Assembly (NCBI GenBank): GCA_035515475.1
Contig: DATJBF010000079.1
Span: 1 to 37,383 of the forward strand
Length of the DNA: 37,383 nucleotides
Direction of reading: 5' to 3'
Source: DATJBF01 sp035515475
GTDB lineage: Bacteria; Verrucomicrobiota; Verrucomicrobiia; Palsa-1439
Part shown: in pieces, positions 30,818-37,383 of the stretch
Layout: each line of letters opens with the position of its first letter
How positions within the stretch are numbered: the first letter of the stretch is position 1
Translations under genes and position numbers: made by a program
Notes under the pieces: model-generated
Seen by the model: only the letters and a program-made list of their open reading frames with translations
What the model was told of the DNA's origin: nothing
The model's database searches: none

Positions 30818-33217
30818 ATGATGACCGATCCAGAAGCCAACCCCGGCCGCGCGAGTCGGTTGTCTCCGGATGCGGTGGCTGTTGTGATTCTGGCGGCGGC
30901 CCTCGCGTTCTACTACTGGGGTTTCTTGTTGGGGCATCATTTCATTTGGGACGACGCGCTGGAGGAATTCTATCCCGGCGTGAATTATTTCGCGAAATCG
31001 ATCCGCGCGGGCCGGTTTCCCCTGTGGTTTCCGGGCGTTCGCGATGGCTCGCCATTTTATTCGGACATCCAGATCGCCGTGTTCTATCCGTTGCAGTGGC
31101 TGTTGGTTCGCTTCGTGCAGAACGGCCGGCTGCCGTACCTGGCTTATCAATGGTACATCGTGTTGCACTACTTGCTGGGCAGTCTGTTCATGTATGCTTT
31201 TCTCAAGCAGGTCCGGCTCGGTCCGCTGGCGGCGTTGAGTGGGGCCCTGGTCTTCTGTCTCTCCGGCTTTTCGTCACTGCGGATCGTGCAATGTGTGATG
31301 ATCCAGGTTTACGTCTGGCTTCCGCTCCAACTGCTCTGCGTCCATCGCCTCACGTCCGGCGCGGGCCGGTGGGCGTGGTTGGGTCTCGTTGGTGCGATGC
31401 TCATGTCGTTGCTGGCGGGATACCCGCAGATAACGCTTTACTGTTGGTATCTGGTTATCGCCTATTGGTTGTATCGCTGCTGGCGTGTCCGCCGTGAGGA
31501 CGGCTCGGACTGGCGGCGGGCGACGCGGTGGGTGCTGGGCAACGGGGGACCGAAGCTGGCGGGCACGTTTGTGCTCGTCTTCGGTTTGGGCGCGGTGATG
31601 GTTCTGCCGGCGGCCCAGAGTTGGTGGCGCACGTCGCGACCAGGCCAGACGTTCCAACAACTCTCCGACGCTTCCCTGCCCGTGGACCAGCTCCTGACGC
31701 TATGCGTACCCAATTTCTTCGGAAAGACGCGGTCGAGCAGCCCGCCGGTCCCGTTTTGGGGGTACGATCCACACAGTCTCACCGTTACGCAGACCCCCAC
31801 GGAGAGCAGCATCCGCGGTTTTTGGCAGTACTGGGAATTCGGGGCCTATGCCGGGCAGATCTTCTGGCTGGCGCTGCTGCTGATCTTCTTCAATTGGCGG
31901 AACCTCCGCGACCGATCGACCGTCCGGTTTTTCCTGGGGACCTGGTTGGTGGCGACGTGGTTCATGTTGGGACGGTTTGGGGGCTTGTACACGGTGTTGT
32001 ACCATCTCCTTCCGGGCGTGGCGCTGTTCCGTGGGCCCGCCCGGATGTCGTGTATCGGCACGTTTGCCGCGGCGATGCTCGTGGCGTATGGGGTAGACCT
32101 TGTGGCCCGGCGCGAGCGACCGGTGCGTTACTGGCCGGTGGTGCTTCCAGCAGCCAGTTATGCCGGCCTCATCCTGGCGGTGTCCGTCGCCGGGCCGCAT
32201 CTGGCTGCGGGACTGCAGGATGTTGAGCGATTGAGTTCGTCGCGGCGCGAGACCCTGTTTGTTTTGGCGGTGAGCGTTCTCTGCGTTCTGGCGGTCGTCG
32301 GTGCGCTTTGGGCCCGAAGACCGTGGCTGGCGATTGTTTGTTTGTGCGGTCTACCGGTCATCACGGTTGCGGATTTTTACCACGCGTATGGGGGATTCCA
32401 ACGCGGTCGCCGAGATCCGGACACCTATTTTCCGGAGACCGCCCGTTGGCTTCAGTTGTTGAAGGAGTATCGCGAGCGGCATGGTCCGAGCCGGTTCGGC
32501 CAGATCCACAAGGGCGAGGTCAGCGAGGAACTGGTGGCGGCTCGCAATCTGCCTTGTTTCCACGACTACCTGGAAGTCCCGGAGGGGTACATCAGCTTTT
32601 GTCCGGACAACGTGGCCACGTTTCAAGGCATCACCAACGAGGACGCCAAGATTGCCATTCAGAACATCAAGGTAAGGGTGGAAGTGGACGAGCATAACCG
32701 GTCCCAGTTTGGCACACGGACCAACGTGCTCCCGCGCGCGAAGTTTTATGCCCGGATACGCCGGTATGGTTCCCGCGCCGCGCTGTTGAGCGCGCTGGAC
32801 CGTGGCGAGATCGACTGGCACAATGAGTTGGCCGTGAGCGACTGCCCTGCTCTCGACGCGTTGCGCGGGATTGGCCGCGACCCCCTGGCCGACGCCGCCG
32901 ACGAAATCCGGTTCACGAGCGTCCGCCCGGAACAGTATTCGATCAGCTACAACGTGAGCCGGCCCGGCATCGTGTTCGTCTCGGAAACGTTTTATCCCGG
33001 CTGGGTGACGACCGATCCGCGGGTGAAACTCGTCGAGGTCTTCGGCGCGTTCCAGGGCATCGTTATTGCCGAGAGAGGCCGCGGGCAGGTCGTGGTGCAT
33101 TTTGCGCCATCGGTGTTGCGGTGGGGAATCGCGATCACTCTCCTCAGCTTTGCCGTCGGCGCCGGGTTGGTGTTCGGTGGGCGGCGTCGGAATTCGAGAC
33201 CCGGTTGGGGTCGGTAG
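30818..33217 (+). CDS. YfhO-type polytopic membrane protein
   Basis: 799 residues with many membrane helices in the first ~520 residues (for example VAVVILAAALAFYYWGFLL near the start, GALVFCLSGFSSLRIVQ and VLVFGLGAVMVLPAA later), then a soluble region of ~250 residues, and a last helix (WGIAITLLSFAVGAGLVFGG). The acidic pair in IWDDALEEFYPG after the first helix and the overall layout fit the GT-C-like YfhO family, some members of which glycosylate cell-wall polymers. Two adjacent ATG codons (30818, 30821) could serve as start and no strong Shine-Dalgarno sequence is present. The gene stands alone; a role in envelope glycosylation is inferred from the family only. Confidence 0.78.
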   Translation: MMTDPEANPGRASRLSPDAVAVVILAAALAFYYWGFLLGHHFIWDDALEEFYPGVNYFAKSIRAGRFPLWFPGVRDGSPFYSDIQIAVFYPLQWLLVRFVQNGRLPYLAYQWYIVLHYLLGSLFMYAFLKQVRLGPLAALSGALVFCLSGFSSLRIVQCVMIQVYVWLPLQLLCVHRLTSGAGRWAWLGLVGAMLMSLLAGYPQITLYCWYLVIAYWLYRCWRVRREDGSDWRRATRWVLGNGGPKLAGTFVLVFGLGAVMVLPAAQSWWRTSRPGQTFQQLSDASLPVDQLLTLCVPNFFGKTRSSSPPVPFWGYDPHSLTVTQTPTESSIRGFWQYWEFGAYAGQIFWLALLLIFFNWRNLRDRSTVRFFLGTWLVATWFMLGRFGGLYTVLYHLLPGVALFRGPARMSCIGTFAAAMLVAYGVDLVARRERPVRYWPVVLPAASYAGLILAVSVAGPHLAAGLQDVERLSSSRRETLFVLAVSVLCVLAVVGALWARRPWLAIVCLCGLPVITVADFYHAYGGFQRGRRDPDTYFPETARWLQLLKEYRERHGPSRFGQIHKGEVSEELVAARNLPCFHDYLEVPEGYISFCPDNVATFQGITNEDAKIAIQNIKVRVEVDEHNRSQFGTRTNVLPRAKFYARIRRYGSRAALLSALDRGEIDWHNELAVSDCPALDALRGIGRDPLADAADEIRFTSVRPEQYSISYNVSRPGIVFVSETFYPGWVTTDPRVKLVEVFGAFQGIVIAERGRGQVVVHFAPSVLRWGIAITLLSFAVGAGLVFGGRRRNSRPGWGR

Positions 33218-33285
33218 CCCTGACCGCGCACGGGCTTCGCGCGGATGACGCATCTTTGCACTGCCACCGTGTATTGCAGGAAGAA

Positions 33286-33344
33286 TGTAGCCACGGCGCT
33301 CTGTCGCCGTGCCGGAGGCGCCCCGGCAGAGCGGGGCGGCTACA
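33286..33344. repeat. REP/BIME-like palindrome, TGTAGCC...GGCTACA
   Basis: TGTAGCC (33286-33292) and GGCTACA (33338-33344) are exact inverted ends. Each end is followed inward by its own hairpin: ACGGCG (33293-33298) with CGCCGT (33305-33310) on the left, and on the right the complement of a GCCCCG/CGGGGC stem. This is two GTAG-footed hairpins facing each other, the arrangement called a BIME in enterobacteria. It lies between the YfhO-type gene and the promoter of the Fe-S carrier gene. Confidence 0.65.
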
Positions 33345-33402
33345 AGGCTATCATCGGTTGGTGACAGTATCCAGATGCACCTTCACGTGGATGACGGGGT
33401 GT

Positions 33403-33431
33403 TTGACAGTCCGGCGCAATGTTGTTAGTGT
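33403..33431 (+). promoter_or_regulatory. Sigma-70-type promoter of the Fe-S carrier gene
   Basis: A perfect -35 TTGACA (33403-33408), a 17-base spacer and a TAGTGT -10 (33426-33431) preceded by TGT (extended -10). The expected start of transcription is near 33438, leaving a ~16-base leader that contains the ribosome binding site AGAGGAA before the ATG at 33454. This excludes the in-frame ATG at 33436 as the start. Confidence 0.6.
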
Positions 33432-33453
33432 GGAGATGGTCGCAGAGGAATTG

Positions 33454-33771
33454 ATGATCACACTTACGGAAAACGCAACCAAGCATATCAAGACGTTGGT
33501 GGCCGACCAGGGGATCCAGGGCAAGGTGCTGCGCGTGTACGTCGAGGCGGGCGGCTGCTCGGGGATGGAATATGGCATGGCGTTCGACGACAAGAAGGCG
33601 GATGACGAGGTGGTGATCCAGGACGGCGTGGAAGTGATCATCGACCCGATGAGCGCGAATTTCTTAAAGGGCAGTGTGGTGGATTACGTCGACAGCTTGC
33701 AGGGGTCGGGGTTCCAGATTAAGAATCCGAACGCTCATTCAAGCTGTGGCTGCGGCCGTTCTTTCAACTGA
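33454..33771 (+). CDS. erpA: A-type iron-sulfur cluster carrier/insertion protein
   Basis: 105 residues, the normal length of ErpA/IscA/SufA proteins, which carry Fe-S clusters to target enzymes. The three cluster-ligand cysteines are Cys35 (EAGGCSGMEYG) and Cys98/Cys100 (SSCGCGRSF). ITLTENATKHIKTL is the standard opening. ErpA, IscA and SufA cannot be told apart with certainty; ErpA is chosen because no isc or suf genes are near. AGAGGAA stands just upstream and a good promoter lies before that. The stop codon is only six bases from the TPP riboswitch. A link to thiC, whose product is a 4Fe-4S enzyme, is suggestive but unproven. Confidence 0.85.
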   Translation: MITLTENATKHIKTLVADQGIQGKVLRVYVEAGGCSGMEYGMAFDDKKADDEVVIQDGVEVIIDPMSANFLKGSVVDYVDSLQGSGFQIKNPNAHSSCGCGRSFN

Positions 33772-33777
33772 AATCCA

Positions 33778-33858
33778 TTGGGGGGCCTACCAAGGCTGAG
33801 ATCCCGCGCGAGCGGGACCACCCATTGAACCTGATCCAGGTAATGCTGGCGGAGGGAA
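33778..33858 (+). promoter_or_regulatory. TPP riboswitch (THI box) upstream of thiC
   Basis: The classic conserved parts are in order: the GGGGG opening strand (33781-33785), CTGAGA (33796-33801), a short variable hairpin (CCCGCGCGAGCGGG), ACCC, TGAACCTGAT (33826-33835), CCAGGTAATGCTGGCG, and GGAGGGAA at the end. In this class, thiamine pyrophosphate binding lowers expression. The terminal GGAGGGA also supplies the ribosome binding site of thiC, whose ATG is at 33863, so control of translation initiation is the likely mode; no terminator hairpin is seen between. Confidence 0.95.
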
Positions 33859-33862
33859 CCAC

Positions 33863-35590
33863 ATGATCGCACCAAAATCTTCCGAAGCGCGCAGCCGCGA
33901 ACACTTCCCGAAATCGCGGAAGGTTTACGTTGCCGGCAAACTCCACCGGGGCGTCCGCGTCCCGTTTCGTGAGATTGCGCTGTCGCCGACGGTGAGTCAC
34001 GCGGGACGCATCGAGGTCAACGAACCCGTTCGCGTGTACGACACCAGCGGGCCGTGGAGTGATCCCGATTTCAAGGGCACCGAGGCCGCGGGCTTGCCCA
34101 AGCTGCGGCGATCGTGGATTCTCGAACGGGGCGACGTGAAGCCAGTGGGCGCGGGCGTCCCGCCTGCGGTTGTCCGTCCTCTCCGTGCCCAGCCGGGTAA
34201 GATCGTGACGCAACTTCATTACGCGCGGCAGGGCATGGTCACGCCCGAGATGGAGTTTATCGCGATCCGCGAGAACCTCGACCCCGAATTCGTGCGCCGC
34301 GAGGTGGCGCGCGGTCGGGCCATCATCCCGGCGAACGTCAATCATCCCGAATCCGAGCCGATGATCATCGGGCGGAATTTCCTCGTAAAAATCAACGCCA
34401 ACATCGGCAACAGCGCCGTGGCGTCGAGCATCGAGGAAGAAGTTGAGAAGATGCGCTGGGCCACGAAGTGGGGTGCCGACACCGTGATGGATTTGTCCAC
34501 GGGCCAGAACATCCACGAGACACGTGAGTGGATTTTGCGCAACTCACCCGTCCCGATCGGCACGGTGCCGATTTATCAGGCGCTGGAAAAGGTCGACGGC
34601 AAGGCCGAGGAACTGACCTGGGAGATTTATCGGGACACGCTGATCGAGCAATGCGAGCAGGGCGTGGATTATTTCACCGTTCATGCCGCCGTATTGCTGC
34701 GCTACATCCCGCTCACGGCCAACCGCGTGACGGGCATCGTCAGCCGCGGCGGCTCGATCATGGCCAAGTGGTGTCTGGCGCATCATCAGGAGAGTTTCCT
34801 GTACACCCGGTTCCGGGAGATCTGCGAAATCATGGCGGTGTACGACGTAAGTTTTTCGTTGGGCGATGGTCTTCGGCCCGGCTCGATTGCCGACGCCAAC
34901 GACGAAGCGCAATTTGCCGAACTCAAGACGCAGGGCGAACTGAACAAGATTGCCTGGGAACACGGCGTGCAGGTGATGAACGAAGGTCCGGGTCACATCC
35001 CGATGCACCTGATCCAGGAGAACATGGACAAGCAGTTGGCGTGGTGCGGCGAGGCGCCGTTCTATACGCTCGGCCCGCTCACGACCGACATCGCCCCCGG
35101 TTACGACCACATCACCAGCGCCATCGGCGCGGCGATGATCGGCTGGTACGGCACGGCAATGCTCTGCTACGTCACGCCCAAGGAACATCTGGGTCTGCCG
35201 AACAAGAAAGACGTCAAAGACGGCGTCATTGCCTACAAGATCGCCGCCCACGCGGCCGACCTGGCGAAGGGCCACCCCGGCGCGAAACGTTGGGACGATG
35301 CCATGAGCAAAGCCCGGTTCGAGTTCCGCTGGGAAGATCAATTCAATCTCTCGCTCGACCCGGAAACAGCGCGCGCATTTCACGACGAAACGTTGCCGGC
35401 CGAAGGGGCCAAGCTCGCTCATTTCTGCTCGATGTGCGGCCCGCACTTCTGTTCGATGAAGATCACGGAAGACGTGCGGAAGTATGCGGCGGAACATGGC
35501 GTCGCGACGGACAAAGCGTTGGAGCGGGGAATGCGTGAGAAGAGCGACGAGTTCAAGCGCGCCGGTTCGGAGATTTATCAGAAGGCCTGA
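33863..35590 (+). CDS. thiC: Phosphomethylpyrimidine synthase
   Basis: 575 residues. A non-canonical radical-SAM enzyme that rearranges aminoimidazole ribotide to hydroxymethylpyrimidine phosphate, the pyrimidine half of thiamine. The C-terminal CSMCGPHFCSMKI carries the C-x2-C-x4-C cluster ligands, and the family blocks NANIGNSAV, KWGADTVMDLSTG, YFTVHAAVLL and GPGHIPMHLIQENM are all present. The N-terminal ThiC-associated domain (SRKVYVAGKLHRGVRVPFREIAL) is included. The gene is preceded at once by a TPP riboswitch and followed by a strong hairpin, so it is probably a single-gene unit or co-transcribed with the Fe-S carrier gene upstream. No other thi genes are in the window. Confidence 0.97.
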   Translation: MIAPKSSEARSREHFPKSRKVYVAGKLHRGVRVPFREIALSPTVSHAGRIEVNEPVRVYDTSGPWSDPDFKGTEAAGLPKLRRSWILERGDVKPVGAGVPPAVVRPLRAQPGKIVTQLHYARQGMVTPEMEFIAIRENLDPEFVRREVARGRAIIPANVNHPESEPMIIGRNFLVKINANIGNSAVASSIEEEVEKMRWATKWGADTVMDLSTGQNIHETREWILRNSPVPIGTVPIYQALEKVDGKAEELTWEIYRDTLIEQCEQGVDYFTVHAAVLLRYIPLTANRVTGIVSRGGSIMAKWCLAHHQESFLYTRFREICEIMAVYDVSFSLGDGLRPGSIADANDEAQFAELKTQGELNKIAWEHGVQVMNEGPGHIPMHLIQENMDKQLAWCGEAPFYTLGPLTTDIAPGYDHITSAIGAAMIGWYGTAMLCYVTPKEHLGLPNKKDVKDGVIAYKIAAHAADLAKGHPGAKRWDDAMSKARFEFRWEDQFNLSLDPETARAFHDETLPAEGAKLAHFCSMCGPHFCSMKITEDVRKYAAEHGVATDKALERGMREKSDEFKRAGSEIYQKA

Positions 35591-35602
35591 CCGTCCGGGA
35601 AA

Positions 35603-35629
35603 GAAGAGGCCGGGGTAGCCGGCCTCTTC
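35603..35629. terminator. Hairpin between thiC and the convergent surface-protein gene
   Basis: A perfect 11-bp stem, GAAGAGGCCGG (35603-35613) with CCGGCCTCTTC (35619-35629), closes a five-base loop. It lies 12 bases after the thiC stop and 21 bases from the stop of the minus-strand gene, so it can serve both. The T-tract is poor, so efficiency is uncertain. Confidence 0.7.
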
Positions 35630-35650
35630 CGGTTAGGTTCCCCGCTTGAG

Positions 35651-36196
35651 TTAGAACTTCGCGTTAATCAGCGGCAGGGCTTTGTAGTCGGTCTTGCTGT
35701 TGATGATGTTGACGAGGCCGATCTGGATGCCGGTCATGTCGTCGGCCATGTTGACGAAGCCCAACTGAACTCCTTTCATGTAGCCGGCGTGATTGCCCAT
35801 CCCGACCTGCCACCCGGTCATGCGCGCCCTGGTCTCGCTGAAGATCCCGGCGAGCTGCATGCCGGAAGAATCGCCATCGACCTTGTTGACGATGCCGAAT
35901 TGGGCGCCCTTGAAATTGCCGGTTGCCTGGTGCACGAGGCCGATATCCACTCCGGTAACATCCTGGTTGCAGCCGTAGATGTTCAATCGAAACCCGGTAA
36001 TGGACTGTTCTTGCGGCACCAGTTGCACATCCGGAACCAGAGCCAACTGAATCGGCCGGGGGGATGTGACGGCCACAACGTTCGTCGAACCCGTTGTCGT
36101 GTTTGTGGAGGCATTTCCGTTGTCGGCCAAGGCAACTGTCGGAAAAAGCAAGGCGCCGGCAGCCGTGGCCAGGATGCTACTTCGCAACGCTTTCAT
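35651..36196 (-). CDS. LA_2272-type surface repeat protein
   Basis: 181 residues with a clear signal peptide (MKALRSSILATAAGALLFPTVALA, cleavage near 24) and AAAGGAGAG ahead of the ATG. After a low-complexity N/T/S-rich linker come repeats of ~20 residues in the form VTGVDIGLVHQATGNFKGAQ, GMQLAGI, GVQLGFVN and GIQIGLVN. This 'G-x-Q-x-G-x-x-N' pattern is that of LA_2272-family surface repeat proteins, first named in Leptospira and common in Bacteroidetes and Verrucomicrobia. A short beta-solenoid is expected. The function is unknown; export is supported, surface exposure is inferred. It is convergent with thiC. Confidence 0.75.
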   Translation of the reverse strand: MKALRSSILATAAGALLFPTVALADNGNASTNTTTGSTNVVAVTSPRPIQLALVPDVQLVPQEQSITGFRLNIYGCNQDVTGVDIGLVHQATGNFKGAQFGIVNKVDGDSSGMQLAGIFSETRARMTGWQVGMGNHAGYMKGVQLGFVNMADDMTGIQIGLVNIINSKTDYKALPLINAKF

Positions 36197-36574
36197 GATA
36201 ACTCTCCTTTCCCAAGAAAAGCCTAGGTTTCAGCCACGCAGGGTTCAATAGGAAGAACTGCTGATTCAGTCATCAGAAAAACTTCGCGGCTCAGCGGGAA
36301 TTGTTGGAAAGACCGACCGGCTCACCGCGCGCACCGGCTCAAAAAACCTCCAGCGTCACTGGCTCAGGGCTGGACGAAATGAATGCCGTGTTCGCCGGCA
36401 ATTTGCCTGACGCGGTTCATATCCGGGCCCCTTGGACGGGGAGCATAATGCTGGGCGATGATAGCGACGCCGGGTTCACGAATACACAGTACCACGACGC
36501 GCTGGGCAACGGCGAGCCGGAGTGCTAGGCTCCCGACGTCGTATGCCGGTCGAACTCATCTTAGCGGAGACACT
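36197..36574. other. Divergent intergenic region, nothing recognised
   Basis: 378 bases between two divergently transcribed genes. A 75-codon open frame at 36301-36528 has no ribosome binding site, no family resemblance and odd composition, and is not called. No hairpin, riboswitch or clear promoter was found. GCGGAGA at ~36565-36571 is the ribosome binding site of the next gene. Confidence 0.4.
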
Positions 36575-37117
36575 ATGAAGATTCAGGAATTACACGTGGG
36601 AATGACGGTGAAACACCCGCATCACGGTTTGGGCACCGTCAAGGCCATCACCGAGACGAGCGCGGATGTCCGTTTCAACGATGCGACGCGTACGATCGTG
36701 CCTGAAACCAGCGATTTGACGGTGGCCGAAGTGCACGCCGCCATCAGCGGCTTGGACGTGCCGCTGGCTCAATTCATCGAGAAGACCGTTCGGACGGTGT
36801 TGGCCGAACTCGGGGTGGAACAGCCCGGCGCGGTCGTCGAACAACTCGGGGGCCGTTGGCAGGGCGGCCGGATGGTGTTGCATCCGGCCGACGCTTCGTT
36901 GCAGGCCAAAGAAGTTCCGCTGGACGTGTTCTTCCACAAGATCGTGATGGTGCGCAACAACCTGCGGGTGCTCGAGCAGAAGATCAACAGCCACGACAAG
37001 CTCAGCGACGCCGAGCGGGTGGAGTTTCAGCAGTACGTCACCCGGTCCTACGGTTCGCTGACGACCTTCAACATTTTGTTCAGGAACAAAGAGGACCAGT
37101 TCAAGAGCGGCGAGTGA
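36575..37117 (+). CDS. Conserved-looking protein with SH3/CarD-like N-terminus, unknown
   Basis: 180 residues from the ATG at 36575, chosen for its GGAG ribosome binding site and because the N-terminal domain then starts properly. Residues ~1-50 (VGMTVKHPHHGLGTVKAI, then VRFNDATRTIVPETSDL) resemble the small SH3/Tudor-like barrel in CarD/TRCF RNA-polymerase-binding proteins and in the tail of UvrD/PcrA helicases. The remaining ~130 residues (VGRNNLRVLEQKINSH-like helices, then DAERVEFQQYVTRSYGSLTTFNILF) are mostly helical and are not recognised. The next gene begins within its last codons or ~24 bases later. A nucleic-acid or polymerase-associated role is only a suggestion. Confidence 0.6.
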   Translation: MKIQELHVGMTVKHPHHGLGTVKAITETSADVRFNDATRTIVPETSDLTVAEVHAAISGLDVPLAQFIEKTVRTVLAELGVEQPGAVVEQLGGRWQGGRMVLHPADASLQAKEVPLDVFFHKIVMVRNNLRVLEQKINSHDKLSDAERVEFQQYVTRSYGSLTTFNILFRNKEDQFKSGE

Positions 37118-37140
37118 ACGGGGTTGGGTTGCCGCCTCGT

Positions 37141-37383
37141 ATGCAGGCTTTTCTCAAGCGGTGGTGGTTGGACGCGGTGCTCGTCGCGGCCCTGACGGCG
37201 TTCGCAGCGTGGCGGTTTTGGTGTCCGCCCGCCCTGGCTGTTAACAAGCTCCAGGAATCTCCGAAGTACACCGTGTGCGCCTGGTATTTGTACAAGACCG
37301 GACGGTACGAGTGGTTCATCAATCATCAGGCGTACCCGGCGATGGGCAGCGTGGGATACGGACTGCTGTTGGTCCCGAGCTTC
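37141..37383 (+). CDS. Membrane protein, N-terminal fragment (cut by window end)
   Basis: 81 residues before the window ends. MQAFLKRWW is followed by a membrane helix (LDAVLVAALTAFAAWRFW), then a soluble stretch (KYTVCAWYLYKTGRYEWFI) and the start of a second hydrophobic segment (VGYGLLLVPSF). An in-frame GTG at 37114 overlaps the previous stop by GTGA and could be the real start, adding nine residues. Too little is present to name a family; a polytopic membrane protein is likely. Confidence 0.55.
   Translation, partial: MQAFLKRWWLDAVLVAALTAFAAWRFWCPPALAVNKLQESPKYTVCAWYLYKTGRYEWFINHQAYPAMGSVGYGLLLVPSF

Noticed and set aside
36301..36528. 75-codon plus-strand open frame
   Set aside because: No ribosome binding site, no signal peptide or motif, and repeat-like composition.
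1..37383. CRISPR array, integrase or prophage genes
   Set aside because: No regularly spaced repeats, integrase, transposase or phage structural genes were seen anywhere in the window.

Overview
The window looks like a chromosomal segment of a free-living, GC-rich bacterium, most likely a member of the Verrucomicrobiota (Limisphaerales/Pedosphaera-like). That placement is an inference. It rests on the secreted proteins with T5SS/PEP-CTERM-type strand repeats and calcium-loop C-termini, two PEP-CTERM proteins, an LA_2272-type surface repeat protein, and the style of the housekeeping genes. No rRNA or tRNA gene is present to confirm it.

Layout. (1) 1-10330 is an extracellular block. It holds a 5'-truncated strand-repeat protein, a complete paralogue, a GH28 pectin-type hydrolase with an autotransporter-type repeat, and a secreted endonuclease/phosphatase-fold protein with two PKD domains. 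All four end in nearly the same C-terminal module, finishing in YYR(V/I)RLVP. An ammonium transporter and a small secreted ORF lie between them on the minus strand. (2) 10331-15533 carries aspartate-family amino acid genes on the minus strand (aspartokinase, homoserine dehydrogenase, a class I/II aminotransferase). An orphan nucleotidyltransferase-fold gene and several GTAG-headed REP-like palindromes lie among them. (3) 15919-17704 holds a tandem pair of PEP-CTERM proteins, each followed by its own hairpin terminator. (4) 17787-29478 is a long collinear plus-strand run: pheT, a 6S RNA gene, rarA, 5-formyl-THF cyclo-ligase, rny, a four-helix-bundle element, ymdB, an amidohydrolase, a TPR/secretin-N-like exported protein, bioF and bioA. 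Many of these overlap by 4-28 nt. (5) 29497-37383 holds a minimal zincin, a Memo-family protein, a YfhO-type membrane protein, an ErpA/IscA A-type Fe-S carrier with a visible promoter, a TPP riboswitch with thiC, an LA_2272-type surface protein, an unknown SH3-like protein and the start of a membrane protein.

How the genes fit together: the left end suggests polysaccharide/polymer degradation and surface display. The centre couples amino-acid synthesis, translation (pheT), global transcription control (6S RNA), replication-fork repair (RarA) and RNA turnover (RNase Y, YmdB). The right end covers biotin and thiamine synthesis and Fe-S delivery (ThiC is itself an Fe-S enzyme).

The most noteworthy items are: a 6S RNA with a 15-bp closing stem placed before rarA-fau; a 469-bp element with 12-bp terminal inverted repeats, carrying a 23S-intervening-sequence-type four-helix-bundle gene, sitting exactly between rny and ymdB; a family of intergenic GTAG-footed palindromes; a palindromic repeat that supplies the last residues and stop codon of bioF; a heptanucleotide tandem repeat inside bioA; and the shared C-terminal module of the four secreted proteins, a candidate unrecognised surface-sorting or domain signal.
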